Notes: generated from the letters alone by a model not told the origin. DNA of 64,000 bases from JBCBGF01 sp038526915 (GCA_038526915.1 JBCBGF010000006.1:124001-188000), one strand, 5' to 3'. Positions 28,041 to 37,352 are shown, numbered from the stretch's first letter. A program made the numbers and translations.

Positions 28041-28325
28041 GTGTCGGATCAATCAACACAGCCCGCCAAAGCGGCGGAAACTGACAAAGGGTATTGGGCG
28101 GCCAACGTCCGTATCATTTTGGTGAGCCTCGTCATTTGGGCGGTGGTCTCATTCGGCTTCGGCATCCTGCTGCGGCCCATGCTGTCCGGTATTTCGGTCG
28201 GCGGTACCGATCTTGGCTTCTGGTTCGCCCAGCAAGGCTCGATCCTCGTCTTTCTGGGCCTGATCTTCTTCTACGCCTGGCGGATGAACCGTCTCGATCG
28301 TGAATACGGCGTCGAAGAAGAATAG
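28041..28325 (+). CDS. DUF4212 small subunit of sodium:solute symporter
   Basis: A 94-residue membrane protein starting at GTG after GGAGG. Two hydrophobic segments (~23-45 and ~62-82) and the charged end AWRMNRLDREYGVEEE are the pattern of DUF4212, the small partner always encoded next to the VC_2705-type sodium:solute symporter. It precedes the large subunit by 15 bp. By family knowledge it is needed with the large protein for acetate or other carboxylate uptake. Confidence 0.93.
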   Translation: MSDQSTQPAKAAETDKGYWAANVRIILVSLVIWAVVSFGFGILLRPMLSGISVGGTDLGFWFAQQGSILVFLGLIFFYAWRMNRLDREYGVEEE

Positions 28326-28340
28326 GAGCCCTGAGGGACA

Positions 28341-30122
28341 ATGGACCAGTATACACTTAACTTGCTGTTCGTAGGCGCGACCTTCGCGCTCTACATCGGC
28401 ATCGCGGTGTGGGCCCGGGCGGGCTCGACATCGGAATTCTACGCCGCCGGTCGCGGCGTTCACCCGGTCACCAACGGTATGGCGACAGCAGCGGACTGGA
28501 TGTCGGCGGCCTCGTTCATCTCGATGGCGGGCCTCATCGCCTTCACCGGTTATGACAACTCATCTTTCCTGATGGGCTGGACCGGCGGCTATGTGCTGCT
28601 TGCACTGCTTCTCGCACCTTACCTGCGGAAGTTCGGCAAGTTCACGGTGCCGGAATTCATCGGCGATCGCTTCTACAGCCCCACGGCCCGCATGGTCGCG
28701 GTGCTCTGCCTGATCGTGGCCTCGGTCACATACGTGATCGGTCAGATGACGGGCGTCGGCGTTGCATTCTCGCGCTTCCTTGAGGTCGACAACTCCACCG
28801 GTCTCTTCATCGGTGCGGCGGTCGTCTTCGCCTATGCGGTGTTCGGCGGCATGAAAGGTGTGACCTACACCCAGGTTGCTCAGTACTGCGTGCTGATCAC
28901 GGCCTACACCATTCCGGCGATCTTCATCTCGCTGCAGCTGACCGGCAACCCGATCCCGGGTCTGGGCCTGTTCAGCGAATACACGCCGGGCGGCGAGGCA
29001 TCGGGTCTCTACCTGCTCGAGAAACTGGACCTTGTGGTGCAGGATCTTGGGTTCGCCAGCTATACCGAACACCACGCGAACACGTTGAACATGGTTCTGT
29101 TCACGCTGTCGCTGATGATCGGTACTGCGGGTCTGCCCCACGTCATCATCCGCTTCTTCACCGTTCCCAAAGTGGCCGACGCACGTTGGTCCGCTGGTTG
29201 GGCGCTGGTGTTCATTGCACTGCTGTACCTCACGGCTCCGGCTGTTGGTGCCATGGCTCGGATGAACATCATCGATACCATCTACAACAACGGTATCAGT
29301 GAAGAGCCCATCGAGTACGAGGCACGCCCCGACTGGATGAAAAACTGGGAAGTGACCGGTCTTCTGAAGTTCGAAGACAAGAACGGTGACGGCCGCATTC
29401 AGTTCTACAACGACAAGTCCGAAGCCTTTGCAGCCCAAGCTGCCGAGCGTGGCTGGGCCGGGTCGGAGCTGAACGTGAACCGTGACATCCTGGTGCTTGC
29501 CAACCCCGAGATCGCCCGTCTTCCGGGCTGGGTCATCGCCCTTGTCGCAGCCGGTGGTCTTGCCGCCGCCCTGTCGACCGCGGCTGGCCTTCTGCTCGCG
29601 ATCTCAAGCTCGGTCAGCCACGACCTCTTCAAGGGTCAGCTGACGCCGAATATCTCGGAAAAGAACGAGCTTCTGACGGCGCGGATCTCAATGGCGGTGG
29701 CCATCGGTGTCGCGACCTACCTTGGGCTTAACCCACCGGGCTTTGCGGCCCAGACGGTGGCGCTGGCCTTCGGCTTGGCAGCAGCCTCGATCTTCCCAGC
29801 CTTGATGATGGGCATCTTCTCGAAGCGCATCAACAACAAGGGCGCGGTTTGGGGGATGACTGTCGGTCTGGTGGTAACGCTGGTCTACATCTTCCTGCAC
29901 AAGGGGTGGTTCTTCATCCCGGGCACCAACACCTTCGACGATAGCGACCCACTGCTGCTCAGCATCAAGTCGACATCGTTCGGTGCGGTCGGTGCCATGC
30001 TGAACTTCGCCACGGCCTACTTCGTGTCCCATGCGACCGAAGATACGCCGGACGAAATCAAGGAACTGGTCGAAAGCGTCCGGGTGCCGCGTGGCGCCGG
30101 TGCGGCAGCGGCCGACCACTAA
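28341..30122 (+). CDS. Sodium:solute symporter large subunit (acetate permease-like)
   Basis: A 593-residue SSS-family transporter with about 12-13 membrane segments (NGMATAADWMSAASFISMAGLIAFTGYD and GGMKGVTYTQVAQYCVLI are SSS signatures). Between membrane segments, at residues ~320-390, lies a ~70-residue hydrophilic insertion containing an EF-hand-like loop, DKNGDGRIQFYN (Asp346, Asn348, Asp350, Asn357). The DUF4212 small subunit and acsA next door point to acetate or a related carboxylate as substrate; ActP from E. coli is a more distant relative. The gene is followed by the CBS/DUF294 protein. Confidence 0.93.
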   Translation: MDQYTLNLLFVGATFALYIGIAVWARAGSTSEFYAAGRGVHPVTNGMATAADWMSAASFISMAGLIAFTGYDNSSFLMGWTGGYVLLALLLAPYLRKFGKFTVPEFIGDRFYSPTARMVAVLCLIVASVTYVIGQMTGVGVAFSRFLEVDNSTGLFIGAAVVFAYAVFGGMKGVTYTQVAQYCVLITAYTIPAIFISLQLTGNPIPGLGLFSEYTPGGEASGLYLLEKLDLVVQDLGFASYTEHHANTLNMVLFTLSLMIGTAGLPHVIIRFFTVPKVADARWSAGWALVFIALLYLTAPAVGAMARMNIIDTIYNNGISEEPIEYEARPDWMKNWEVTGLLKFEDKNGDGRIQFYNDKSEAFAAQAAERGWAGSELNVNRDILVLANPEIARLPGWVIALVAAGGLAAALSTAAGLLLAISSSVSHDLFKGQLTPNISEKNELLTARISMAVAIGVATYLGLNPPGFAAQTVALAFGLAAASIFPALMMGIFSKRINNKGAVWGMTVGLVVTLVYIFLHKGWFFIPGTNTFDDSDPLLLSIKSTSFGAVGAMLNFATAYFVSHATEDTPDEIKELVESVRVPRGAGAAAADH

Positions 30123-30240
30123 GCGAACCGGTGGGGCGTGCGGATGTGCGTGCCCCGTCCGATCTGACACGGCTCCGCCCCTTGGCTCTCTCCCGGCCAG
30201 GGGGCGGTTCCGCGACAAGGACGCGCTTTGGAGACGATGC

Positions 30241-32070
30241 ATGTTGGACGTTGCCGACACGTTTGAGACCTTCCTCGCCTCGATCCACCCCTATGACACT
30301 TTTGAATCAGATGACCTGGCCCGCGTTGCCGCGCTATTCGAGATGCGCGATGTCGCGGCTGGCGACGTTATCTACGACAGCGGAGCCGAGCTTGCGGGCC
30401 TCCACCTGATCGCCTTGGGCGAGGTGGAGGTCATGGATGCCGAGGGCACCCAGATCTCGCACCTCAAACCCGGCAACAGTTTTGGTGAACGCGGGCTGTT
30501 GCGCGACGGGATCGCCGTCACCTCGGCGCGGGCCGTGACGGATGTGCGCGTCCACATCCTGCCAGCGGGTGACTTCCACGCACTGATGGAGACGCACGCG
30601 CCGTTCTGCACGTTCTTCACCCGCGGGTCCGAGCGCGCGATTGCGCCACGCCCCGATGATCTGACCACCACGCGGGTCGAGACGATCATGACGCGCGATC
30701 CGCTGACCTGCGCGCCGGATACGACGATCCTCGAGGCCGCGCGGATGATGCGCGATGCGCGGGTGTCGTCGCTGTGTGTGGTGGAGGCGGGGCGGCTCGT
30801 CGGCATTGTCACGATCCGCGACCTGAGCGGGCGGGTGCTGGCTGAAAACCGGCCAACGGATGGGCCCGTGTCCACCGTGATGACGGCGGATCCCGAGACA
30901 TTGCCACCCACGGCCATCGGGTCGGACGTGCTGCACGCGATGATGGAGCTGCATATCGGGCACATCCCGATTGCCGAGCGTGGCACGCTGGTGGGCATCG
31001 TCACGCAAACCGATCTGACGCGTCTTCAGGCGGTGAACTCCGCTTACCTTGTGGGGGACATATCTAAGGCGCAGGACGCCGAAGAGATCGCCAAGGTAAC
31101 CGCCCGCATCCCGCAGCTGCTGGCCCAGCTCGTGGGCGCGGGGAACCGCCATGATGTGGTGACGCGGCTGATCACCGATATTGCCGATGCTGCCACCCGG
31201 CGCCTGCTGAAACTGGCCGAGGAAAATCTGGGGCCGCCGCCGGTGCCCTACCTTTGGCTCGCCTGCGGCAGCCAAGGCCGGCGTGAGCAAACCGGTGTTT
31301 CGGACCAGGACAACTGCCTGATCCTAGATGATAGCGTGTCCGAGGCGGATGACGCCTATTTCGCCGACCTCGCCAAGTTTGTGAGCGACGGCCTCGACAC
31401 CTGCGGTTATGTCTATTGCCCCGGCGATATGATGGCGACGGCCCCGCGCTGGCGGCAGCCGGTGAAGGTGTGGCGCAGCTATTTCGACGGCTGGATCGCC
31501 ACCCCGAACCCCGAGGCGCAGATGCTGGCCTCGGTCATGTTTGACCTGCGGCCCATCGGGGGGACACGCAGCCTGTTTGACGACCTGCAAGAGCAAACCC
31601 TTGCCATGGCGTCGAAAAATTCGATTTTTGTCGCCCATATGGTGGCCAATTCGCTGAAGCACCGCCCGCCTTTGGGCCTGCTTCGCGGTTTTGCCACCGT
31701 CCGGTCCGGCGAACACAAAAACCAGATCGACATGAAGATGAACGGCGTTGTCCCCATCGTCGATCTCGCCCGCCTCTACGCTCTCATGGGCGCGGTTGAA
31801 CCGGTGAACACCCGCGCCCGGCTGGAAGCGGCGGCGGAGGCCGGATCGGTCAGCAAAAGCGGCGCGCAGGATCTGCTCGACGCCTATGATCTGATCGCGC
31901 AAACTCGGCTGGAACATCAGGCGCGGCAGATCGGGGCGGGGGAGGCCCCGGACAACTATCTGGCCCCAACCGCGCTGTCGGATTTTGAACGCAGCCACTT
32001 GCGCGATGCCTTTGTCGTGGTGCGCACGATGCAATCGGCGGTGGGGCAGGGGAAAGGCACGCTCGGCTAG
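30241..32070 (+). CDS. cNMP-binding / CBS pair / DUF294 nucleotidyltransferase protein
   Basis: A 609-residue cytoplasmic regulator. Order: cyclic-nucleotide-binding fold ~20-130 (GDVIYDSGAELAGLHLIALGEVEV...FGERGLLRD), CBS pair ~145-275 (VETIMTRDPLTCAPDTTILEAARMM; VSTVMTADPETLPP), a DUF294 GlnD-like nucleotidyltransferase ~300-440 with CGSQGRREQT and SDQDN, and a DUF294_C helical domain to the end. Homologues lie beside DUF4212/SSS symporters in many proteobacteria, so it probably controls uptake in response to nucleotides. The catalytic GS and DxD-type residues look intact. The start at 30241 is chosen because the upstream frame runs into the symporter gene. Confidence 0.9.
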   Translation: MLDVADTFETFLASIHPYDTFESDDLARVAALFEMRDVAAGDVIYDSGAELAGLHLIALGEVEVMDAEGTQISHLKPGNSFGERGLLRDGIAVTSARAVTDVRVHILPAGDFHALMETHAPFCTFFTRGSERAIAPRPDDLTTTRVETIMTRDPLTCAPDTTILEAARMMRDARVSSLCVVEAGRLVGIVTIRDLSGRVLAENRPTDGPVSTVMTADPETLPPTAIGSDVLHAMMELHIGHIPIAERGTLVGIVTQTDLTRLQAVNSAYLVGDISKAQDAEEIAKVTARIPQLLAQLVGAGNRHDVVTRLITDIADAATRRLLKLAEENLGPPPVPYLWLACGSQGRREQTGVSDQDNCLILDDSVSEADDAYFADLAKFVSDGLDTCGYVYCPGDMMATAPRWRQPVKVWRSYFDGWIATPNPEAQMLASVMFDLRPIGGTRSLFDDLQEQTLAMASKNSIFVAHMVANSLKHRPPLGLLRGFATVRSGEHKNQIDMKMNGVVPIVDLARLYALMGAVEPVNTRARLEAAAEAGSVSKSGAQDLLDAYDLIAQTRLEHQARQIGAGEAPDNYLAPTALSDFERSHLRDAFVVVRTMQSAVGQGKGTLG

Positions 32071-32100
32071 ACACCCCCGCGGGAGAGGAGGCCCGCAGGC

Positions 32101-32625
32101 ATGTTTCTGGAACTAATCGCCACGTTTATAGCGGGCTTCGCCGGTGCGGGCGCGATGATGCTCATCAATCGCATTCTCGGAGGGCGCCTGCCGCGCTGGC
32201 TGACGCCAGTGGCCGCTGGCGGCGCAATGCTGGCCGCAACGATTGCCAACGAGTACGGCTGGTATGAGCGCACGGTGGCGTCCATGCCCGAAGGGATGGA
32301 GGTCGCCACCGCTGTCGAAGAAAGCGCGTTCTACCGCCCCTGGACCTACATCGCCCCGTATACGAGCCGCTTCATCGCGGTGGACACGGCTTCGGTCCGC
32401 ACCAACGATGCGCTGCCGGGCCAGCGTATGGTCGATCTGGTGATCTACGGGCGCTGGGCGGCGGTGACCAAGCTACAAGTGCTGGTGGATTGCGAGGGGA
32501 ACCGCCGTGCGGACCTGATCGACGGGATTTCGCTTGCGGAAAACGGTGAGGTGATCGGCGCGCAATGGATCGACCTCGAACCCGGCGATCCGGTGGCCGA
32601 CCTCACCTGTCAGGCCGGGGTGTAG
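32101..32625 (+). CDS. Conserved membrane-anchored protein, unknown function
   Basis: A 174-residue protein. Residues ~1-22 and ~35-52 are hydrophobic (LELIATFIAGFAGAGAMMLINRIL; WLTPVAAGGAMLAATIANEYGWYERT), then a ~120-residue soluble part with an Arg-Pro-Trp-Thr-Tyr motif and a LVDCEGNRRADLIDGISLAENGEVIGAQWIDLEPGD end. No family is recognised. It lies between the CBS/DUF294 protein and the exonuclease with 30 bp and 4 bp gaps, so it is part of the same operon and probably of the same membrane assembly. AGAGGAGG at 32084-32091 precedes the start. Confidence 0.7.
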   Translation: MFLELIATFIAGFAGAGAMMLINRILGGRLPRWLTPVAAGGAMLAATIANEYGWYERTVASMPEGMEVATAVEESAFYRPWTYIAPYTSRFIAVDTASVRTNDALPGQRMVDLVIYGRWAAVTKLQVLVDCEGNRRADLIDGISLAENGEVIGAQWIDLEPGDPVADLTCQAGV

Positions 32626-32629
32626 GCCG

Positions 32630-34036
32630 ATGGCAAGCCTCAGCCTCCGGATCCGCATCCTGCTGTTCTTCGCGCTCCTCGGCCTTGGCTCCCTCACCAT
32701 CCTCGCCGCCGCGCTCTACTTTGGCCACGGTCGTGCGGGCGACAGCGTAGCCTCCGGTTTCATAAACGCGGGCCTGATCGCGGGCTTCGGCATCGCCGGC
32801 CTCACCGTCGCGATCTGGCTTCTCTTCGACGAAAACGTCGCCAAGCCCATCGAACGCCTCGCCGCTGACCTGCGCACCCGAGCCCATACTGACGTCGACA
32901 GCGAAATCGACCATGCCCCGGCAAAGTACCTGGGCGACCTCGGCCAAGCCGCCGCCGCGCTCAGCACGCGGTTGGGCGATAGCAACATCCGCGCCGCTGA
33001 ACAGATCGCTATCGAGACCGCGCGCCTCACCGCAGAGCGCCAGCAACTCACTGCGGTGCTGTCGGAAATCCCCGTCGCCGTCCTGACAATCAGCCCCGAT
33101 CATCGCATCGTCCTCTACGATGGCCAGGCCGCCCACGCGCTGGAACCCGTGCGCCCGCTTTGCCTGGGCCACTCGATCTTCGAGTATCTGGAAGGCGACC
33201 CGATCACCCGCGCGCTCGAAGACCTGACGAGCGAACACAAAAGCACCGCCGAGCTGCGCCTTTCCACCGCCGACGGCACCCGCGTGTTTGAGGCCAACCT
33301 TCGCCTCCTCGGCGAAAACGCGGGCTACATGCTGACCCTGCAGACCGAGCCTGACGCAACCGCACAACGCCCCCTCGTCTTCGACTTCGGCCTCTTCGAC
33401 AGCCCCACCAACGCCACCGTCCGCGACACGCCCCTGTCGCAACTGGCCTTCGTGGTGTTCGACACCGAAACCACTGGCCTCCTTCCCGAAAAGGATGAGG
33501 TCGTGCAGATCGGCGCTGTCCGCGTGATGAATGGCCGCCTCGTGGAAGGCGAAACCTTCGACATGCTGGTGAACCCCTGCCGCAAGATCCCCGCCACCTC
33601 CACCGCCGTCCACGGCATCTCCGACGACATGGTCGCCGATGCGCCCACGATGGACACCGCCGGCCAGCGCTTTCACCAGTTCGCCCGCGACGCCGTGCTT
33701 TGCGCCCATAACGCACCCTTCGACATGGCCTTCATGCAGCGCTGGGCGAAAGGCGCGGGCAAAACCTGGGACAACCCGGTGATGGACACCGTCCTCCTGT
33801 CCGCCGTTCTGTTCGGGGCCAGCGCAGAACACACGCTCGACGCCATCGCCGACCGGCTGGCCGTCACTATCCCCGAGGTCGTGCGCCACACGGCGCTGGG
33901 CGATGCCTACGCCACCGCCGCCGTCCTGCTGAAGATGCTGCCCATGCTGGAAGCGCGCGGTTTTTCGACATTCGGCGCGGCATTGAGCGAAATGCAAAAG
34001 CACACCCGCATTCTGCCCGATCTCAACACCGCCTGA
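32630..34036 (+). CDS. Membrane-anchored HAMP/PAS-like sensor fused to a DnaQ-type 3'-5' exonuclease
   Basis: 468 residues. Two membrane segments (~8-30, ~46-66) are followed by a HAMP-like helix (DENVAKPIERLAADLR), a PAS-like module ~135-235 (QQLTAVLSEIPVAVLTISPDHRIVLYDG), and an exonuclease domain ~270-450. The DEDDh residues are visible: FDTETTGL (Asp278, Glu280), AHNAPFDMAF, and HTALGDAYAT. Exonucleases of this group are usually called DNA polymerase III epsilon-like, but the sensor and membrane parts make a replication role unlikely. The start is 4 bp after the previous stop. Its conserved place beside the acetate symporter suggests a regulatory nuclease. Confidence 0.88.
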   Translation: MASLSLRIRILLFFALLGLGSLTILAAALYFGHGRAGDSVASGFINAGLIAGFGIAGLTVAIWLLFDENVAKPIERLAADLRTRAHTDVDSEIDHAPAKYLGDLGQAAAALSTRLGDSNIRAAEQIAIETARLTAERQQLTAVLSEIPVAVLTISPDHRIVLYDGQAAHALEPVRPLCLGHSIFEYLEGDPITRALEDLTSEHKSTAELRLSTADGTRVFEANLRLLGENAGYMLTLQTEPDATAQRPLVFDFGLFDSPTNATVRDTPLSQLAFVVFDTETTGLLPEKDEVVQIGAVRVMNGRLVEGETFDMLVNPCRKIPATSTAVHGISDDMVADAPTMDTAGQRFHQFARDAVLCAHNAPFDMAFMQRWAKGAGKTWDNPVMDTVLLSAVLFGASAEHTLDAIADRLAVTIPEVVRHTALGDAYATAAVLLKMLPMLEARGFSTFGAALSEMQKHTRILPDLNTA

Positions 34037-34129
34037 GTGTCGCGGATCATGATAGTTTCGTGACACCCCCGCGCATTCGCACTATGTCTGCCACAAGCTG
34101 CCACGCCACGGATTCGGAGCCACCGCCCG

Positions 34130-35593
34130 ATGCGAGATATGCCGCCCGCGCATCCGTTCGACGACGACAAACTGCGTGAGGAATGCGGGGTTTTCGGGGT
34201 CATCGGCCCCCCGGACGCCGCAAGCTTCGTGGCTTTGGGCCTTCATGCTCTGCAACATCGCGGGCAAGAGGCTGGCGGCATTGTCACCCATGATCCTGAA
34301 CAAGGGTTTAACTCCGCCCGCCGCTTTGGCTACGTCCGCGATAATTTCACCAACCAATCGGTGATGGACACTCTGCCCGGCCCGCTGGCCATCGGCCACG
34401 TGCGCTATTCCACCGCCGGGTCCAAGGGCAACACCCAGATCCGCGATGTGCAGCCCTTCTTTGGTGAGTTCTCCATGGGCGGGGCGGCGATCGCCCATAA
34501 CGGCAACATCACCAACGCCGTTGCTCTGCGGCGGGAGTTGATCGAGCGCGGCTCGATCTTCCAGTCCTCATCCGACACCGAGTGCATCATCCACCTGATG
34601 GCCCGGTCCCTGCAGCGCGACATCCCCGAGCGGATGAAAGATGCGCTCCGCCGCGTGGAAGGGGCGTTCTCCATCGTCGCGATGACGCGGACCAAGCTGA
34701 TCGGCGTGCGCGATCCGCTGGGTGTCCGACCGCTCGTCCTGGGCAAGATCGGCGATGGTTGGGCGCTGAGTTCCGAGACCTGTGCCCTCGACATCATCGG
34801 CGCCGAGTTCGTGCGCGAGATCGAGCCGGGCGAGATGGTCGTGATCACTGACCAGGGTGTCAAATCCCACCGCCCGTTCGAGCCCAAACGCCCGCGTTTC
34901 TGCATCTTCGAACACGTCTACTTTTCACGCCCCGACAGCATCCTTGGCGGTCAGTCTGTCTATGAAACCCGCCGCCAGATCGGCGTAGAACTGGCCCGTG
35001 AGGCGCCTGTAGAGGCCGACCTTGTCTGCCCCGTCCCCGACAGCGGCACACCTGCGGCCATCGGCTATAGCCAGGAAAGCGGCATCCCTTACGCCATGGG
35101 CATTATCCGCAACCAGTACATGGGCCGTACTTTCATCGAGCCCACCGAACAGATCCGCAATATGGGCGTGCGGCTGAAGCTGAACATCAACCGGGCGCTG
35201 GTGCAGGGCAAACGGATCGTCTTGGTAGATGACAGCGTGGTGCGCGGCACCACCTCGATCAAGATCCGCGAAATGATCCTGGATGCCGGCGCCAAGGAAG
35301 TTCATTTCCGCATCGCCAGCCCACCGACCGCCTGGCCCTGTTTCTACGGCGTCGACACGCCGCAACGCGAGAAACTGCTCGCCGCGTCGATGAGCGAGGA
35401 TGAGATGTGCGCCCATCTGGGCGTCGACAGCCTGCGCTTCATCTCGCTCGATGGGCTCTACCGTGCGGTGGGCGAGGCCAAGGGGCGCGATCCAAAGGCG
35501 CCACAGTATTGTGATGCCTGCTTCTCGGGGGCCTATCCGGTGGAACCTGCTGATATGATTGAAAAAGGTTTCACGCTGGCCGCGGCGGAGTAA
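34130..35593 (+). CDS. purF: Amidophosphoribosyltransferase
   Basis: A 487-residue first enzyme of purine synthesis (PRPP + glutamine to phosphoribosylamine). The N-terminal nucleophile is Cys20 in REECGVFGV, preceded by a short propeptide. The Ntn glutaminase core follows (HALQHRGQEAGGIVTH, SDTECIIHLM), then the PRPP-binding site IVLVDDSVVRGTT. Cys residues at the end (YCDACFSGAYPV) are typical. The start at 34130 is the first ATG; 34139 is also possible. Confidence 0.97.
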   Translation: MRDMPPAHPFDDDKLREECGVFGVIGPPDAASFVALGLHALQHRGQEAGGIVTHDPEQGFNSARRFGYVRDNFTNQSVMDTLPGPLAIGHVRYSTAGSKGNTQIRDVQPFFGEFSMGGAAIAHNGNITNAVALRRELIERGSIFQSSSDTECIIHLMARSLQRDIPERMKDALRRVEGAFSIVAMTRTKLIGVRDPLGVRPLVLGKIGDGWALSSETCALDIIGAEFVREIEPGEMVVITDQGVKSHRPFEPKRPRFCIFEHVYFSRPDSILGGQSVYETRRQIGVELAREAPVEADLVCPVPDSGTPAAIGYSQESGIPYAMGIIRNQYMGRTFIEPTEQIRNMGVRLKLNINRALVQGKRIVLVDDSVVRGTTSIKIREMILDAGAKEVHFRIASPPTAWPCFYGVDTPQREKLLAASMSEDEMCAHLGVDSLRFISLDGLYRAVGEAKGRDPKAPQYCDACFSGAYPVEPADMIEKGFTLAAAE

Positions 35594-35678
35594 TCCCACC
35601 CACGCTGGGTTATGTTCATAGAATAGCCACATTTCCGTCCATAAAACGCATGTGACCTGTGCGGACCGGACGGATCAG

Positions 35679-36590
35679 ATGAGCTTTTCAATCAACGACA
35701 TCAAATGGGGCACACCGACACTTGGCGAAGACGGCGGCGTTGTGACATGGGCGTCGTCGATCAATTCCGGCCTGTCCTATGACACCAACCTCTACAGCCA
35801 ATCCGATTTCGATGACGCGCTTGAAGCCGCGTTTCAGGCCTGGGAAGACGTGGCCGATATCGACTTTGTCGAGGTGGGATCGCTGGCATCGTCGTCGATT
35901 GACATCGAAATGGGGCCCTTGGCGGGGTCGACGGTGGGCTTGGCCAGCTCCTCCTATTGGGTGTTGCCGGGGACGGATCAGTTCTTCTCATCCGAAATCA
36001 CGCTCGACAGTAATGAGACCTGGGCCCCGTTTGGGGAAACGGATCTGAGTTTCTACGCCGTTGCCCTGCATGAGATTGGGCATGCCATCGGGCTGCGCCA
36101 TGTGAACGACAGCTCCGAGATCATGAACAGCGTGATCCGTGCCGATGACCTCGGCGATGGCGACATCGCCGGGGCGCAGGCCCTTTACGGCGTTGCCGAC
36201 GGGGCCGTTTCGGTCGCTCCGCCCCCTGGGTCGGCCAGCCTCGCGTCATCCAGCACGCCACCCTCGTTTTCGCCCGATACCGGCGGGGACGATGGCGGTG
36301 GCGGGGCCGGGGGGCTGCTTGGGCTGCTTTTGGCGGCGATTGCCGGGATCTTTGGATTTGGGGGCGGTGCGGGGGTGGTCCTGCTCGCCGGAGCCTCGCC
36401 CGAAGAGGAAGAGGACGGCGACGAGATCGATCTGGCGGCAATCCTGCCCACGCTTGATCCGATGGATGAGGACGCCCCGTTTGAGATCGGTGTCTATGCC
36501 CATGTGCATGATGCCGCGGACTGTGGCGGGGCCTGTGGCTGCCCCGAACATGCGCAGGCTTATGATGAAAGCATTGGTGCCTGTATCTAG
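35679..36590 (+). CDS. Matrixin-like zinc metalloprotease without signal peptide
   Basis: A 303-residue protein. The N-terminal catalytic domain (~1-175) carries HEIGHAIGLRH (the HExxHxxGxxH zinc site) and the Met-turn SEIMNSVI, the metzincin/matrixin pattern. Then come a Ser/Gly/Pro linker, a hydrophobic Gly-rich stretch (~207-245: LLGLLLAAIAGIFGFGGGAGVVLLAG), an acidic EEEEDGDE patch, and a Cys-rich end (DCGGACGCPEH...GAC). There is no N-terminal signal peptide, so type I export or another leaderless route is possible. The start at 35679 gives a clean domain start. Confidence 0.8.
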   Translation: MSFSINDIKWGTPTLGEDGGVVTWASSINSGLSYDTNLYSQSDFDDALEAAFQAWEDVADIDFVEVGSLASSSIDIEMGPLAGSTVGLASSSYWVLPGTDQFFSSEITLDSNETWAPFGETDLSFYAVALHEIGHAIGLRHVNDSSEIMNSVIRADDLGDGDIAGAQALYGVADGAVSVAPPPGSASLASSSTPPSFSPDTGGDDGGGGAGGLLGLLLAAIAGIFGFGGGAGVVLLAGASPEEEEDGDEIDLAAILPTLDPMDEDAPFEIGVYAHVHDAADCGGACGCPEHAQAYDESIGACI

Positions 36591-36707
36591 GGTGGCAAGG
36601 CACAGCCAAGTTGCGCCGAACCTGACGGAGGCCACAGGTGACAAACGCTAGGCCCCTCACACCCGCACACCCTTGACCTTCGCGGCGCTTCACCGCACAT
36701 CGCGGCC

Positions 36708-37352
36708 ATGAGTGAACAGATTGCCCTGATTACCGGCGCGTCCCGCGGCCTTGGCGCGGCCTTGGCCGTCGCGCTGGCGCCCACGCATCACATCGTGGCC
36801 GTCGCCCGCACAACCGGTGCCTTGGAAGAGGTCGACGATCGCATCCAGGCGGCGGGCGGATCGGCAACGCTGGCCCCGATGGATATCACCAATGCCGATG
36901 CGATGACCCACATGTGTGGCTCGCTGCAAAACCGGTGGGGGCATGTGGATTTGTGGGTCCATACGGCAGTTCACGCGGCCCCTTTGTCACCAGCGGGGCA
37001 TATAGGACGCAAGGATTGGGACAAAAGCGTTGCCATCAATATCACGGCGACAAGCGTGCTGATCCCGCTGGTTGAGCAATTGCTGCTGGCTGCACCCGCG
37101 GGAACGGCGCTGTTTCTGGATGACCCGCGCGCAGGCGAGAAGTTCTTTGGCGCCTACGGTGCGACCAAGGCCGCCCAGATCGCGCTGGCGCGCAGTTGGC
37201 AGGCCGAGACGGTGAAGATCGGGCCGCGCGTGTTGATTGAAACACCAAAGCCGATGCCCACGGCCACGCGCGCGCGGTTTTTCCCCGGTGAAAACCGCGA
37301 CGCCCTGACCCCGCCCGCGGATGTGGCGCAAACGCTGGTCGCGCAGTTGTGA
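36708..37352 (+). CDS. Short-chain dehydrogenase/reductase
   Basis: A 214-residue SDR. The cofactor motif ALITGASRGLGAALAVAL (TGxxxGxG) and the catalytic YGATK (Tyr-x3-Lys) are present, but the usual catalytic Ser strand reads ALFLDDPRAGEKFFGAYGATK, so the Ser is not obvious. The alternative LSP/HTA segment in place of NNAG is also unusual. The stop overlaps the MarR gene start (GTGA). Substrate unknown. Confidence 0.8.
   Translation: MSEQIALITGASRGLGAALAVALAPTHHIVAVARTTGALEEVDDRIQAAGGSATLAPMDITNADAMTHMCGSLQNRWGHVDLWVHTAVHAAPLSPAGHIGRKDWDKSVAINITATSVLIPLVEQLLLAAPAGTALFLDDPRAGEKFFGAYGATKAAQIALARSWQAETVKIGPRVLIETPKPMPTATRARFFPGENRDALTPPADVAQTLVAQL

Noticed and set aside
32603..34066. 487-codon minus-strand frame opposite the exonuclease fusion
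   Set aside because: Low-complexity translation rich in Gly, Val, Ala and His, an antisense artefact of third-position GC bias.
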